Assembly: GCA_017503235.1 (NCBI GenBank)
Contig: JAFVTL010000041.1
Span: 1 to 62,593, forward strand
DNA: 62,593 bases
Direction: 5' to 3'
Source: Bacteroidaceae bacterium
GTDB taxonomy: Bacteria; Bacteroidota; Bacteroidia; Bacteroidales; Bacteroidaceae
Part shown: positions 33,556 to 43,692 of the stretch, in pieces
How the letters are laid out: every line of letters starts with the position of its first letter
Position numbering within the stretch: position 1 is the stretch's first letter
The notes under the pieces: model-generated
Database searches by the model: none
What the model was told of the DNA's origin: nothing
The model's input: the letters and a program-made list of their open reading frames with translations, nothing else
Made by a program: the position numbers and the translations under genes

Positions 33556-36054
33556 ATGGCAGACTCTAAAGAATACTTGAGACAACAGGCACAGCTCATT
33601 CGGGACGAATACCGCAAGGGGGCAAACACGGCAAATCGTGTAGGCTCACTGTTGTTGGCCATGATTGAAGCTTTTTCAGATTCTGATATTGAGGAGCTCG
33701 CTAAAATCTTTCTCCGGAAAGATCAAGATGACACCGCTCATGGTGTAATCACCTTCCTGAACGGCGTCCTTTTCGGGAACCAGCGGCAAGGGGTGACTGT
33801 CAGTGAGGATGGCAACGCCTCGGCATATCTTGACACTGTCACCGCCTTGCGCAGATTGCTGATAGGCGACAACGGCCATGGTATCGTAACCTTGGAGGAC
33901 GGAACGACACAAGCGGTCGTCGACAGACTTTACGTCAAAATCAAGGCGTATTTCGACGCCTTGGAGGTCAAGAAGAAGACCTACGTCGGCGGTGAGCAGA
34001 TTCTGTCACCTGCCGGAATGAAATGTATCAGAGTGGAAGATCTTGAATCTGTCTACCGTTGCTATTTTCGAGCCTCGGAAGATGGCATGGAGATAGAGAA
34101 CACATTCGTTGCAGGACAGTTGGCCATCTGTCAGGAGTGTAACATCAAAGTGGGTGTGTCCCAACATGTGGGTAACCGGTTCTATTGGCGTAAGGTCGAT
34201 GCGGTTGGTAGCGATTATATCGACTTGTCAAAAACGGAGTGTGCTGCGGATTCTGACGTTCCTGCAGCCGGTGATGATATCGTTGCACTCGGCCACAAGG
34301 ATGATATCGTCCGTCAGTCAGCCATCATCATGTCAAGTGTGGCCGCTACATCACCTTCGATAATCTTCTATCAAGGTATCAAAGATTTCAGCCTTGACGG
34401 GCATGAAGTCATCGTGCTTGAGTACGACCGCACATCCGGCCATGCACGCATGAAGGTGTATGGAGAAACATATATCGGCGACAAGAACAGGGATTCCTAC
34501 ATATCCTATGACCCTGTCAACGGTCTGCAAATCCGTGCTAAGAAAATCATGCTGTCTGCCGGCAACAACCTCGACGACAAGCTGTCGGCTCTGGACAATA
34601 CCTTGAAGGATATGGATGACTCTCTGTCTGGCATGGACTCTTCCATCTCGGAAATGGGAGGAAAAGTGGATGGAATGGGGGACACGGTGAATGAAATTGA
34701 TGGCACAGTCGATGAATTGTCCAATCAAGTCGGTAACCTCGACAAGGAAGTGACCAATCTTGGGCTGTCCGTTGAATCCACCAACAAGGTTGTTGACACC
34801 ATCAACCGAAATATGGCGGACATATCCGGCCAGCTTGACGGCAGCATCAAGATTTGGCAAGGTGACTATTCCTCCTTGGAGGATATACTGATAGCGAACA
34901 AAGTGCCGCCGTCATCCGATTGGACTACCGACGCACTGATGAACGAGCACCTCGGAGATTACCTTGTCCTCGAGAACGGCATGTGCTATGAACTGGAATA
35001 TGACATGGAGAACTACCGGTATATATGGAAGACCGTATCGGACAAATACCTCATAGCCTATCTCCGCTCACTCGACAAGAAGAAGGCTATCTTCAAGATA
35101 ACGGATGACAGCCTGCCGATGACCTTCTTCTCTAAGAAAGAGTATGCCATCGGAGATTTATGGGTGAATGCTACATATCCGGAATCGGGAGAGGTGTATA
35201 ACGATGAGACACTTGTCTGCATCACCCCGAAATCAGAAACCGAGCAGTTCGACATCACCCATTGGGTCCCGGCCGACGGCACCAAAAAGAAACTGCTTGA
35301 TGCAGGTATCAATATCGAGAACCGGGAAATCCAGTTCACGGCTGAGCAGTTCAAGTTCCGCAATCTGCTTGGGGAAATCTTCACTGTATTGGAAGAGGTG
35401 GACGGCGTTCCTACCATACGTGCGGAACTGCTCCAGATAACCGGTGCGCTGATAGCCGAAAAGATTATGGCTTCGGGACTGGATATCGGAGGTAAATTCA
35501 TTGTCACCATCGATGATGGTGAAGCTACCGTTCGTGCCAATGACGCAATCCTTGAAGCTATCCGTGTGTTGAGTGCCGTTATCGAAGGTGACTTGACTTT
35601 GGGCGATACCAACAAGATGATCATAACGCCCTCAGACGATGGAGGCTACCCTGCTATATCGTGGGGTGACTTGATGAAGATAGGTTTGGAGCTGTTGAGT
35701 GGCAATGTGTCAGCCTTTTTACAGCTTGGCGACCTGTACAGGAAGAACACAAGCATTCGACCCAACAAGATTGAAGTAGCGGATACTCCCGTTTCGGCCG
35801 ACAACTTGAACCGGAACAGGGTAGTGGTAGAAGGTGGCGTAATCTACATCTATAACAAGAACTACTCCTCACCCATGATCATCAAGGTATCAGACGATGG
35901 AAAGATGAATATAAGTGACGGGGTTAGCAGTCTGGACTTGTCATTCTCAGGTGGGAAGCCGATTATCTATTCGTCTGCATGGCCATCGCAGAGTGACGTG
36001 CCGAGTGGAGGTGTGTTTATGGACGGAAGCGGATACCTCAAAATTAAGGGATAA
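33556..36054 (+). CDS. large tail/baseplate structural protein
   Basis: 832 residues from the ATG at 33556. Its start, with FLRKDQDDTAHGVITFLNG near 54-72, is a repeat unit typical of Bacteroides phage tail-fibre or distal-tail proteins. A coiled-coil-like array rich in the pattern MD..LS.MDSSI.EMGGKVDG lies near 350-420. The C-terminal half is beta-rich. It precedes the fibre gene and probably connects the fibre to the baseplate. GC content rises here compared with upstream genes. Confidence 0.75.
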   Translation: MADSKEYLRQQAQLIRDEYRKGANTANRVGSLLLAMIEAFSDSDIEELAKIFLRKDQDDTAHGVITFLNGVLFGNQRQGVTVSEDGNASAYLDTVTALRRLLIGDNGHGIVTLEDGTTQAVVDRLYVKIKAYFDALEVKKKTYVGGEQILSPAGMKCIRVEDLESVYRCYFRASEDGMEIENTFVAGQLAICQECNIKVGVSQHVGNRFYWRKVDAVGSDYIDLSKTECAADSDVPAAGDDIVALGHKDDIVRQSAIIMSSVAATSPSIIFYQGIKDFSLDGHEVIVLEYDRTSGHARMKVYGETYIGDKNRDSYISYDPVNGLQIRAKKIMLSAGNNLDDKLSALDNTLKDMDDSLSGMDSSISEMGGKVDGMGDTVNEIDGTVDELSNQVGNLDKEVTNLGLSVESTNKVVDTINRNMADISGQLDGSIKIWQGDYSSLEDILIANKVPPSSDWTTDALMNEHLGDYLVLENGMCYELEYDMENYRYIWKTVSDKYLIAYLRSLDKKKAIFKITDDSLPMTFFSKKEYAIGDLWVNATYPESGEVYNDETLVCITPKSETEQFDITHWVPADGTKKKLLDAGINIENREIQFTAEQFKFRNLLGEIFTVLEEVDGVPTIRAELLQITGALIAEKIMASGLDIGGKFIVTIDDGEATVRANDAILEAIRVLSAVIEGDLTLGDTNKMIITPSDDGGYPAISWGDLMKIGLELLSGNVSAFLQLGDLYRKNTSIRPNKIEVADTPVSADNLNRNRVVVEGGVIYIYNKNYSSPMIIKVSDDGKMNISDGVSSLDLSFSGGKPIIYSSAWPSQSDVPSGGVFMDGSGYLKIKG

Positions 36055-36257
36055 TGAAACACATCCAAATATCTTTCAAGCGGACAGAGAGTGACGGGCA
36101 GTTCCGGATAGCCGCCATCACGTATCCCGACGGTGGCCAGAACACCGAAGAGAACGACCTTGTCACCATCATGAACATTCTCCGCATAAGGGAGAAGCCG
36201 GTAGTGAGGACCGAAGAGAACAACGAATTTGCATACACGTTTGCAGCAGACTTTTAA
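36054..36257 (+). CDS. small protein between two tail genes
   Basis: 67 residues, beta-rich, unrecognised. Overlaps the preceding stop and ends 10 bp before the tail fibre ATG. Could be a fibre assembly or attachment factor. Confidence 0.55.
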   Translation: MKHIQISFKRTESDGQFRIAAITYPDGGQNTEENDLVTIMNILRIREKPVVRTEENNEFAYTFAADF

Positions 36258-36267
36258 AATAAAAACT

Positions 36268-39200
36268 ATGGACATATCAGAAATCGGACATAAGGCGAAC
36301 AGCCGACCCGTAACCAACAGACTATACCAGCTCGACGCGGAGGAATTCAACGCCATGCTGGACGAACTCATCAACCTGCGTACCTTGGTAGGTAATTCGG
36401 GGGTGGTCTACTCCGTGCGGATGCAGAACGACCTTGACAGCCGGAACATCGCCGCTTCCATCGGCTCCAAGTGCGAACTGAAGTTCACATTCGTCTCACG
36501 TATGCGTGACGGACTCGCCGATTGGGAATCCACCGGCGAATCGGCCACATTGAAGGTATCGCTGAAGAACATCAGCCACTCGGATTTCACCGTCATGCAG
36601 ACCATCAAGGTTGCGGACGGGCAGGCCATGACACTTGATGTGTCCGAATGGCTGGCGTCAGGTGCCAATCAGATCATGTTGGAGGCTACGGGCGAAATCT
36701 CCAAGAAGACAACCTCCGCGCTGGTGTACACCGTGCAGCTTACTTCCTTGGCTATCTCGGCGGAAGGCTTCCAGTGGTGGCGTGCCTTCGCCAACAACAT
36801 CGAGGTGCCTTACCGCATCAGCGGCAACATCAACAAGACACTGGTTGTCACCATATCGGGTTCCGGATACTCCAAGACCTACGAGCAGAACCTGGGTGAT
36901 GCAGTCTTCACCGAGTCACCTTACCCGTTCACCGTTCCCCATCCGGCACGTACCGGTGTGTTCAAGATTTCCGCTTACCTCCGCAACTCGGACGGTACCA
37001 TCCGTACGTCACCCTCCGAATATAACGTCATCTGTTATCTGAAGGGCAGCACAGCGAAACTGATGGCAGTCAACAATGTGGCGGAAGCGGCTACCAACTG
37101 GAACGAAACGGCCGTGTTCGACTTCTGTATCTACGAAGGGGATGCCGCCACATCATCCACTACCTTCAAGGTGACGAAGGACAAACTGACGGTGTTCCAG
37201 CGCGAAGACTCCAACCTCGCCACGAACACCAAGCATACACTTATCCTTCCGCTTGAAATCGAAACGGTGGACGACCTCGACTTCAATATCACCATCAATG
37301 CGTACAATGGCGAATACACCATGACGAATCCGGTGACGATGAAAGTAAACAACTCTACGGGCTATTCACCTTCCGCCGGTGCATCTGTCTATATCAATCC
37401 GAAGACAAGATCAAATGCGGCAGCCAATCGTCTGAAGCTCATCAACGAGGTGACGGGCGAAGAGATTACGCCGAAATGGAAGAACATGAACTGGTACAAC
37501 GACGGGCATACGGTGGACGAGAACGGCAACTCCGTCATGAGGCTGATTGCCGGCTCCTCGTGCGACACCGGTATCACACCTCTGAAACCCGAATCAGCCC
37601 GGACTGGTAAGCTGTTCGAGATGGAATACCGCATCTCCAACACGACCGACTTCAATGTTCCGGTCATCCAGTGCGCGAAAGAAACGGCAGGGGGATGGGT
37701 AGGCATCAAGGTCTATCCGGACAGAGTGGTGACCCATACGGCTGCACTCAAGATTGACGATGACCAGTCCTTCAAGTTCAACACCGAAGACCGCATCCAT
37801 CTGGCTATGGCCGTCATGCCGGATATCTACGGAACGAAGGACTACAACGTCTGTATTCTTTACGTGAACGGGGTGAAGAACCGTGAGTTCTCCTACGAAA
37901 GCAATGACTACTTCCTGGTGGATGATACGTTGAAGATAGGTTCTGACTATGCCGACGTGGACATCTACGGCATCCGCGTGTATAACCTTGCCGTAGGTTC
38001 TGATGGCCTTGTCAAGAACTTCATGTCGTGGCGTTCCTCCAACGACGAGAAAGCGGCCATCAAGAGCCGTAACGACCTGTACGATGCCGCCGGCACCAAG
38101 ATTGACATCGAGAAGGTGAAGAAATTGTGCAACGTGGTGGAATTTGAAGGGGAGATTCCTTCCTATACCAATCCGAACAAGTTCCGTAACAATGGCGCAA
38201 TCTATTGGAGAGACCATCCGTCCTGGAACATCAAGCTGACCAACGTGCCGCAGGACGGACAGGGTACATCTTCCAAGTTCTACTATCTGTGGAACCAGCG
38301 GTGGAAGACGGATGACGATACCATTATTACCTATGCGGACGGGACAACCGACAGGAAGAAGTTTACTTTCATTCCCGGCATGCCGAAGATTTCCAAATTC
38401 ACATGGAAGCTGAACTGGGCGTCATCGTGCCAGTGCAACAAGATGGGTTCCGTCAACTCCATCAACGACCTTGCCACTCTGCTTGACGTTCTGGATGAAA
38501 TCAAGAGTCGCCCGTCCATCTATCAGGAACCGTTCGTCGGTTTCCATAAGACATACAACGAAGAAGGCAAGCCGGTATATACCTTGCTCGGCCTTTACAC
38601 CGGTGGTCCTGACAAGAGCGATTCGGGTACCATGGGGCTGGATACCGACACTTATCCCGACCTGCTGTTCGTGGAAGGAGCGGACAACGGTTCCAAGTGT
38701 GCGCTCTTCAAGGTGCCATGGAACAAGAACAAGCCTTACATCAAATACAATGCCGATGAAGAATCTCTCCAGTATAACGGAGAGAACGCGTGGGACTACG
38801 ACGGCGGTGCTCCAGAAACGCAGGCCGCTGTACAGGCATTGTACGAAAAGTGCTGGATGCCACGATACAACTTCGTCTATCAGTGTTCTCCCAACCTGAC
38901 GTATTGGTCGGGTACGGTCGATTCGTTGAACTCGGCGGCCAACATAGCCGCCCATCGTGACGATGACACTGAGTTTTGGGTAGATGGTGGTAATGTGTAT
39001 TACTACGAAGCGGCGGAAGGAAAGTTCGTGCCGTCTGACATCGGTTCGGGTACCATCAACCTCTACACGCAGCTGGTTGATAAGGGCTATGGGCTGACCT
39101 CCTCCATGACATCGGGTAAGACAGGAACGCAACTGAACGAACTGTTCCGTGCCGCCCGTATCCTGAAGTTCGACAAGGAAGCTACTTCTTATTTCGGCAA

Positions 39201-41799
39201 GCGCAACCTTATCTTCACCCGTAACTGGATAGAATTTGACGGCGGTTCGGACAACCGCACGAAGAATACCTACTTCTTCATGCTGGGCGCACCGTCATCG
39301 GGATACCTCTGCTACTGCAAGCATGACGATACCGATACCATCGGACCATGGACGAACCAGGGACAGGACAAGAAGGGCTATTGGGTGGAAGTCGGTGACA
39401 AGTACGACAACGGCAACCCCGTCTGGAACGGCGAGCAGAACCGGTTGTTCAACCTTGTCGAACTGGCATGGCAGACAGACATCAAGGAGGAGATGGCCAA
39501 GTTCATGAACGGGATGATTGAATTGTCCGGCTCGAATACGGGTACCAATGCTGACAAGCTCTATGCCTTCTTCCATAAGTATTATTTCAGCAAGGCGCAG
39601 GAATACTTCCCTCAGACGCTGTACAACTCTACGGCTCAGATTCTCTATGAATCGGCCAAGCTCGCGCTGAAGCAGGGACGATATGAGAACGATACCGACC
39701 CGTTGTCACAGTCCATGGGTGACTACTACAGCGGATGGAAGCGTTGGGTCACTTACCGCATCCAGTACATGCAGTCCAAATATGCCTTCGGTGACTATTC
39801 GGCCAAGGGTACCGGACACATCATCGTTCGTGCCGCCGGTAACGACATCACTTACGAACTGACACCGGCCATTTGGATGTACCCGTGTGTCGCTACAGGT
39901 ACCTCCATCATCCGTGGGGTGCGCACGGCAGCCGGGCAGACTAGTTCCGTTACCATATCCCTGGCTGGCTCGGCCGACCAGCAGAACCAGATCAAGGGGG
40001 CGCATTACCTACAGTCCATCGGTTACTGGCACAACAAGCACGTGACCGGTCAGTTGACCATCGTAGGTAGGATGTTGCGTGAGCTGCACATCGGACACCC
40101 GACAGAGGACATCACTATATCCATTACCACGTTGTCGATATCCGAAACCCCATCCTTGCAGTTGGTGGATGTGCGTAGGGTGACTACCCTCGGAGGGGTG
40201 CTTGACCTTACATCCTGCACGCACCTCCAGAAAGTCTATGCGTCCGGTTCGTCCGTCGCTCAGGTGAAGTTGCCGTCAGGAGGGCCTCTTAACCATGTGG
40301 AATACGCTGCGGCCAACCAATACCTCATACTCCGTAACTTCCCGTTGCTGGCGTCTTCGGGGGTTGTCATCGACACCTGTCTGCTGTCCCTTACGGACGT
40401 ACTGGTGGAGAACTGCGCACAGCTCAACTCCATCGACATACTCCGTACCATCATGTCTGCACAACAGGCACAAGGGGACGCCCATGCACTCCAGCATGTG
40501 CGTGCGGTCGGCTTCGATGCGTACTATGAAGGGGTGGACGGTACGGAGGTCATGGATTTGCTGGCACAGCTGGCCGACGGCTCATACTCCGGGCTTGACT
40601 CCAACGGCCTTGCCGGTTCGGAACCTGTACCGGTGCTCGATGGTACACTGACCATCAACTCATCCATCTACAAGGATTCGGAGGATGCGTTGAAAGCATA
40701 CTTCAATCGTCTTGTTCTGAACATTACGGGTGAGTATTACATCCGCTTTGCCGACAAGGTGGTTCAGCAGCTCTGTGCAACGAATTGGGGTGACGGCGTA
40801 GGATTGACCGAATCGAAGGCTGCCACCGTCACATCTTTGGGCAGCGTGTTCGGCTCGAACACCGAGATTACGTCGTTTGATGAGTTGGAATACTTTACAA
40901 AAATAGAAGTGCTTAATGGTCGGGTTTTTCTAAATTGTGTCAATTTAAAGAGAGTTATAATGCCGGAGCGGATTGATAAAATAGAATCCATGGCTTTTGA
41001 TGGTTCTGGAATAGAAAGTATCAATTTGAATTACATCAAATCACTTGAAACATATTCTTTCAGAAATTGCTCTAACTTAAAAGTAATTGATATGCCAAAT
41101 TTGAGATATTGGGGAGTTAGTGAAACTGGCTATGGTCAATTTAGTTCATCGGGAATTGTCAAAATAATCAATTTGGGTATGATTACCACCATTCCAAATT
41201 ACTTCGCCTCTTCTTCAACTTCTTTGGAACAAGTGATATTACCTGAAGGAACAATATCCATTGGACAAGAAGCGTTTCAAAGGTGCTCTGCACTAAGGGA
41301 CGTCTATCTGCCTAAATCAATTACAACTCTCAATGGCAGTTGTTTTTATGGGGCGGCTGTACAGAATGATATAGACCTTCCAAATCTAACATATATGGGT
41401 GGTGCTGTTTTTGCATATTGTGACATGAAAAGAATAATATCTTTGGGGTCTATTACAGATACAGGTAATAGTGCATTTGGTGATACGTTGGTTGAAGAAG
41501 TAAATCTGCCTACAACACTGGTGAGAATAGGCACAAACGCATTTGTTAATTGTAAAGAGCTCCGCCAAATAGAGATACCCGTGAATGTGACAGAGATAGG
41601 ACAATCAGCATTTCAGAATTGCACAAAACTTGAAACGGTTGTTCTCCGCCCGACCACACCGCCGACATTGGGTAATTACAATCATTACGGTAATCAAGCA
41701 AGATGGTATGTCCCTGATGAATCACTTTCAGCTTACCAAGCCGCTACTAACTGGAGTGCGTTTGCATCAAGAATAAAAGGTATAAGCGAATTACCATAG
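36268..41799 (+). CDS. giant tail fibre with an exchangeable leucine-rich-repeat tip (cassette A)
   Basis: 1843 residues from the ATG at 36268. Residues 1-1527 are constant: an N-terminal attachment region, a concanavalin/LamG-like domain at about 370-575 and a long beta-rich shaft. Residues 1528-1843 are BspA-type leucine-rich repeats (LRR_5) that start exactly at the recombination site (VFGSNTEITSFDELE) and end in a conserved cap YQAATNWSAFASRIKGISEL. The tip is visibly more AT-rich than the shaft. Two inverted silent cassettes with the same start and end lie downstream, so the tip is probably swapped by DNA inversion. The tip should contact the host surface. Confidence 0.9.
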   Translation: MDISEIGHKANSRPVTNRLYQLDAEEFNAMLDELINLRTLVGNSGVVYSVRMQNDLDSRNIAASIGSKCELKFTFVSRMRDGLADWESTGESATLKVSLKNISHSDFTVMQTIKVADGQAMTLDVSEWLASGANQIMLEATGEISKKTTSALVYTVQLTSLAISAEGFQWWRAFANNIEVPYRISGNINKTLVVTISGSGYSKTYEQNLGDAVFTESPYPFTVPHPARTGVFKISAYLRNSDGTIRTSPSEYNVICYLKGSTAKLMAVNNVAEAATNWNETAVFDFCIYEGDAATSSTTFKVTKDKLTVFQREDSNLATNTKHTLILPLEIETVDDLDFNITINAYNGEYTMTNPVTMKVNNSTGYSPSAGASVYINPKTRSNAAANRLKLINEVTGEEITPKWKNMNWYNDGHTVDENGNSVMRLIAGSSCDTGITPLKPESARTGKLFEMEYRISNTTDFNVPVIQCAKETAGGWVGIKVYPDRVVTHTAALKIDDDQSFKFNTEDRIHLAMAVMPDIYGTKDYNVCILYVNGVKNREFSYESNDYFLVDDTLKIGSDYADVDIYGIRVYNLAVGSDGLVKNFMSWRSSNDEKAAIKSRNDLYDAAGTKIDIEKVKKLCNVVEFEGEIPSYTNPNKFRNNGAIYWRDHPSWNIKLTNVPQDGQGTSSKFYYLWNQRWKTDDDTIITYADGTTDRKKFTFIPGMPKISKFTWKLNWASSCQCNKMGSVNSINDLATLLDVLDEIKSRPSIYQEPFVGFHKTYNEEGKPVYTLLGLYTGGPDKSDSGTMGLDTDTYPDLLFVEGADNGSKCALFKVPWNKNKPYIKYNADEESLQYNGENAWDYDGGAPETQAAVQALYEKCWMPRYNFVYQCSPNLTYWSGTVDSLNSAANIAAHRDDDTEFWVDGGNVYYYEAAEGKFVPSDIGSGTINLYTQLVDKGYGLTSSMTSGKTGTQLNELFRAARILKFDKEATSYFGKRNLIFTRNWIEFDGGSDNRTKNTYFFMLGAPSSGYLCYCKHDDTDTIGPWTNQGQDKKGYWVEVGDKYDNGNPVWNGEQNRLFNLVELAWQTDIKEEMAKFMNGMIELSGSNTGTNADKLYAFFHKYYFSKAQEYFPQTLYNSTAQILYESAKLALKQGRYENDTDPLSQSMGDYYSGWKRWVTYRIQYMQSKYAFGDYSAKGTGHIIVRAAGNDITYELTPAIWMYPCVATGTSIIRGVRTAAGQTSSVTISLAGSADQQNQIKGAHYLQSIGYWHNKHVTGQLTIVGRMLRELHIGHPTEDITISITTLSISETPSLQLVDVRRVTTLGGVLDLTSCTHLQKVYASGSSVAQVKLPSGGPLNHVEYAAANQYLILRNFPLLASSGVVIDTCLLSLTDVLVENCAQLNSIDILRTIMSAQQAQGDAHALQHVRAVGFDAYYEGVDGTEVMDLLAQLADGSYSGLDSNGLAGSEPVPVLDGTLTINSSIYKDSEDALKAYFNRLVLNITGEYYIRFADKVVQQLCATNWGDGVGLTESKAATVTSLGSVFGSNTEITSFDELEYFTKIEVLNGRVFLNCVNLKRVIMPERIDKIESMAFDGSGIESINLNYIKSLETYSFRNCSNLKVIDMPNLRYWGVSETGYGQFSSSGIVKIINLGMITTIPNYFASSSTSLEQVILPEGTISIGQEAFQRCSALRDVYLPKSITTLNGSCFYGAAVQNDIDLPNLTYMGGAVFAYCDMKRIISLGSITDTGNSAFGDTLVEEVNLPTTLVRIGTNAFVNCKELRQIEIPVNVTEIGQSAFQNCTKLETVVLRPTTPPTLGNYNHYGNQARWYVPDESLSAYQAATNWSAFASRIKGISELP
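40848..40899 (+). repeat. inversion site 1 (expressed)
   Basis: A 52-bp site. The 13-bp core GTTCGGCTCGAAC is an inverted repeat GTTCG-nnn-CGAAC. It encodes the junction FGSNTEITSFDELE in the fibre. Confidence 0.85.
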
Positions 41800-41833
41800 A
41801 AACAAATTCTTACAAACCGAATATACATATTCA

Positions 41834-41888
41834 TATCGGGTAGAAATTGGGTAGAGCATATTGTCATCTACCGGTTTTCTACCCGATA
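41834..41888. terminator. shared bidirectional terminator between cassettes A and B
   Basis: The arms TATCGGGTAGAAA and TTTCTACCCGATA pair perfectly over 13 bp, with a second nested stem GGTAGA...TCTACC inside. It sits between convergent cassettes A and B and would end transcripts in either orientation. Confidence 0.7.
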
Positions 41889-41914
41889 ATTATGATACGG
41901 AGAGTATGTAAGGA

Positions 41915-42811
41915 TTATTGTAGCTCACTTATCCCTTTAATTCTGCTTGCGTACCCTACCCATCCAGTCGCCGCTTTATAAGCATCCACAGAATCATCTG
42001 GGACATATATCGTCATTTTATCGCACCCCCAAAAAGTTGCATGACCCAATGTTGGAGGCGTGGTTGCATTAACAATAAGTGTTTCAAGATTCGAACAACC
42101 ATTAAATACATTATAACCAACCGTTGTTGTCGTTGAAGGCAAATTGACGTAAGTAAGATTTTTGCAGTCTTTAAACATATTGTTTTGATAGATAGAGGTT
42201 GCACCAAGGTTCAATACTTTGGTAATACCCGAATTCGCAAAACAGGACTCTCCATCTTTATCTAACGTGCTAAGGTTCGGTAAATCAATTTCTATTTGCA
42301 GATTTGTGCAGTTTAAGAATACACTAGAAGAAAGAAGAATGATGTTCTCTTGTTTAAGAACTAAAGTACGCAAATTAGAGCAACCTGAAAAAACACCTCC
42401 GGATAGTTTGGTTAAGGTATCTGGCAATATGCACATCTCAAGCAACTTATTGCCACCAAATGTTTCTTTCATACTTGTGATGCTTCCGAGGCTTGTAACC
42501 TTTCTGATTTGCGCTCCGAGCCCGAATTGACCACCATCAAGATTACCAGTAAGATTTGGTAAATACAATTCATCCATAACTAAAGACGGACATGAACGAA
42601 ACGCACCCCATCCTAATGATGTAACACTCGGTGGAATGTTTATGGATTCCAAACTGCTTTGATAAAATGCGCTTCCTTCTATTTTTGTCACATTATTGCT
42701 CAATCTCACAGATTTAATGGATGAACTTACAAACGCTTCTTTATTGATGGTCTTCAATCCTGTAAACAATTCCAACTCGTTAAAAGAGGTAATCTCCGGG
42801 TTCGAGCCGAA
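41915..42811 (-). CDS. silent tail-fibre tip cassette B (headless)
   Basis: 298 residues in frame with the fibre, starting at inversion site 2 (FGSNPEITSFNELELFTGL) and made of BspA-type leucine-rich repeats up to the conserved cap AYKAATGWVGYASRIKGISEL. It lacks a start codon suited to expression and any N-terminal domain, so it is silent until inversion joins it to the fibre. The repeats differ strongly from cassette A apart from the two ends, as expected for alternative receptor-binding tips. Convergent with cassette A. Confidence 0.85.
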   Translation of the reverse strand, partial: FGSNPEITSFNELELFTGLKTINKEAFVSSSIKSVRLSNNVTKIEGSAFYQSSLESINIPPSVTSLGWGAFRSCPSLVMDELYLPNLTGNLDGGQFGLGAQIRKVTSLGSITSMKETFGGNKLLEMCILPDTLTKLSGGVFSGCSNLRTLVLKQENIILLSSSVFLNCTNLQIEIDLPNLSTLDKDGESCFANSGITKVLNLGATSIYQNNMFKDCKNLTYVNLPSTTTTVGYNVFNGCSNLETLIVNATTPPTLGHATFWGCDKMTIYVPDDSVDAYKAATGWVGYASRIKGISELQ

Positions 42812-42812
42812 C
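42761..42812 (-). repeat. inversion site 2
   Basis: Inverted copy of site 1 with the core GTTCGGCTCGAAC at 42812-42800 and several differences after it (CCGGAGATTACCTCTTTTAA). The sequence before the core is not shared with the other sites. Confidence 0.85.
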
Positions 42813-42857
42813 TGGGAATTAAATTTTTACTATAATATTTGAATCAAAAACAATTCC

Positions 42858-42865
42858 TATATTTG
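42858..42865 (+). promoter_or_regulatory. -7 box ahead of the 75-residue gene
   Basis: TATATTTG, a perfect TAnnTTTG, lies 15 bp before the ATG at 42881, which argues for that start. TTTG occurs 16 bp upstream, a little close for a -33 box. Confidence 0.5.
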
Positions 42866-42880
42866 CAAAAAACATATCTT

Positions 42881-43108
42881 ATGAAAGCTATTAAAGACAA
42901 AAAAGGAACTCATAATCGTGGGTATGTAGGTCCGATTTACGAGTACTATACCAAAGAAGAACGAAAGGAAAGAAGAAAAATGTTCAAATCTGTCCGCCAT
43001 AAGTTAAAGATGCAAATACCTCTTACAGCGGAGGAGGAAGAATATAGAATAGCTCATAGCATAAATAGCGATTCAAAAATGACATACGATGGATACAGAA
43101 GTCTTTAA
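42881..43108 (+). CDS. small basic protein inside the invertible region
   Basis: 75 residues from the ATG at 42881; an earlier ATG at 42839 lies upstream of the -7 box. Very basic, with KEERKERRKMFKSVRHKLKM near 25-44, so it probably binds nucleic acid. No family recognised. It has its own promoter, so it is expressed in either orientation. Being between sites 2 and 3, it might affect switching, but nothing shows this. Confidence 0.55.
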   Translation: MKAIKDKKGTHNRGYVGPIYEYYTKEERKERRKMFKSVRHKLKMQIPLTAEEEEYRIAHSINSDSKMTYDGYRSL

Positions 43109-43112
43109 TGAT

Positions 43113-43137
43113 AAAAGCCCCTATAATTGGGGCTTTT
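43113..43137. terminator. bidirectional terminator
   Basis: A perfect stem AAAAGCCCC-tataatt-GGGGCTTTT between two convergent small genes, with A and T runs on the two sides. Confidence 0.8.
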
Positions 43138-43139
43138 CT

Positions 43140-43400
43140 TTATCCATCCATCGAATCCCAAGGAATGTATAAAATAAGAGACACGAACATGCCAAGAGCT
43201 GCAGAAACAATGTCTCCCCAATCGAATTTTTCATCTAACAAAGCCTCCTTAATTACAGACAACAACATTACACACACAAACACAATAGCCATCCACTTAA
43301 ATCCGTAAGCACTTGCAGCACTAACCAACCATCCAGCTATTGCAAAGTGGGCCACTTTGTCATAGCCCACCTTACTAATCAGATTATTCAGCACTTTCAT
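43140..43400 (-). CDS. small membrane protein (YfiM/DUF2279-like motif)
   Basis: 86 residues with two membrane segments (IAGWLVSAASAYGF and MAIVFVCVMLLSVI) and a third hydrophobic end. The pattern VGYDKVAHF...KEALLDEKFDWGD resembles the DKxxH...KE..D motif of YfiM-like proteins. It overlaps the upstream 94-residue gene by 17 bases. It follows cassette C in the same direction, so it would lie downstream of the fibre if C were switched on. Function unknown. Confidence 0.6.
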   Translation of the reverse strand: MKVLNNLISKVGYDKVAHFAIAGWLVSAASAYGFKWMAIVFVCVMLLSVIKEALLDEKFDWGDIVSAALGMFVSLILYIPWDSMDG

Positions 43401-43668
43401 CCTTGGCGATGTATTTGTCCATTACTTCCTCAGCTGTCGGCTGGGTTTTGTAAATACGATAACCATCTTCGTCATAAGTGTACGGGTCGTCAATCTCTTC
43501 GTAGTGTTCGGGCAGTTCGTCGATGGGTTCATCCAGCTTCTGACCGCCGAGGTACCAAGTCTTGCCAAGGTAAATTTCCTTACCTGCTTCAAATCCATCC
43601 GAGATACGTCTGAGTATCTTCCCCTCAGAGGCTTTCAATACTGTTGTTTCGATAGTTTTTATTTCCAT
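43384..43668 (-). CDS. phage protein associated with the fibre cassette
   Basis: 94 residues, acidic, soluble, beta start followed by an acidic tyrosine-rich tail. Proteins of this kind commonly follow fibre genes in Bacteroides phages; a chaperone or fibre-associated role is possible but unproven. It lies 43 bp after cassette C in the same direction and has its own promoter overlapping the end of C. Confidence 0.6.
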   Translation of the reverse strand: MEIKTIETTVLKASEGKILRRISDGFEAGKEIYLGKTWYLGGQKLDEPIDELPEHYEEIDDPYTYDEDGYRIYKTQPTAEEVMDKYIAKDESAE

Positions 43669-43692
43669 TTCTAAAAGGGTTTAAGTTCAATA

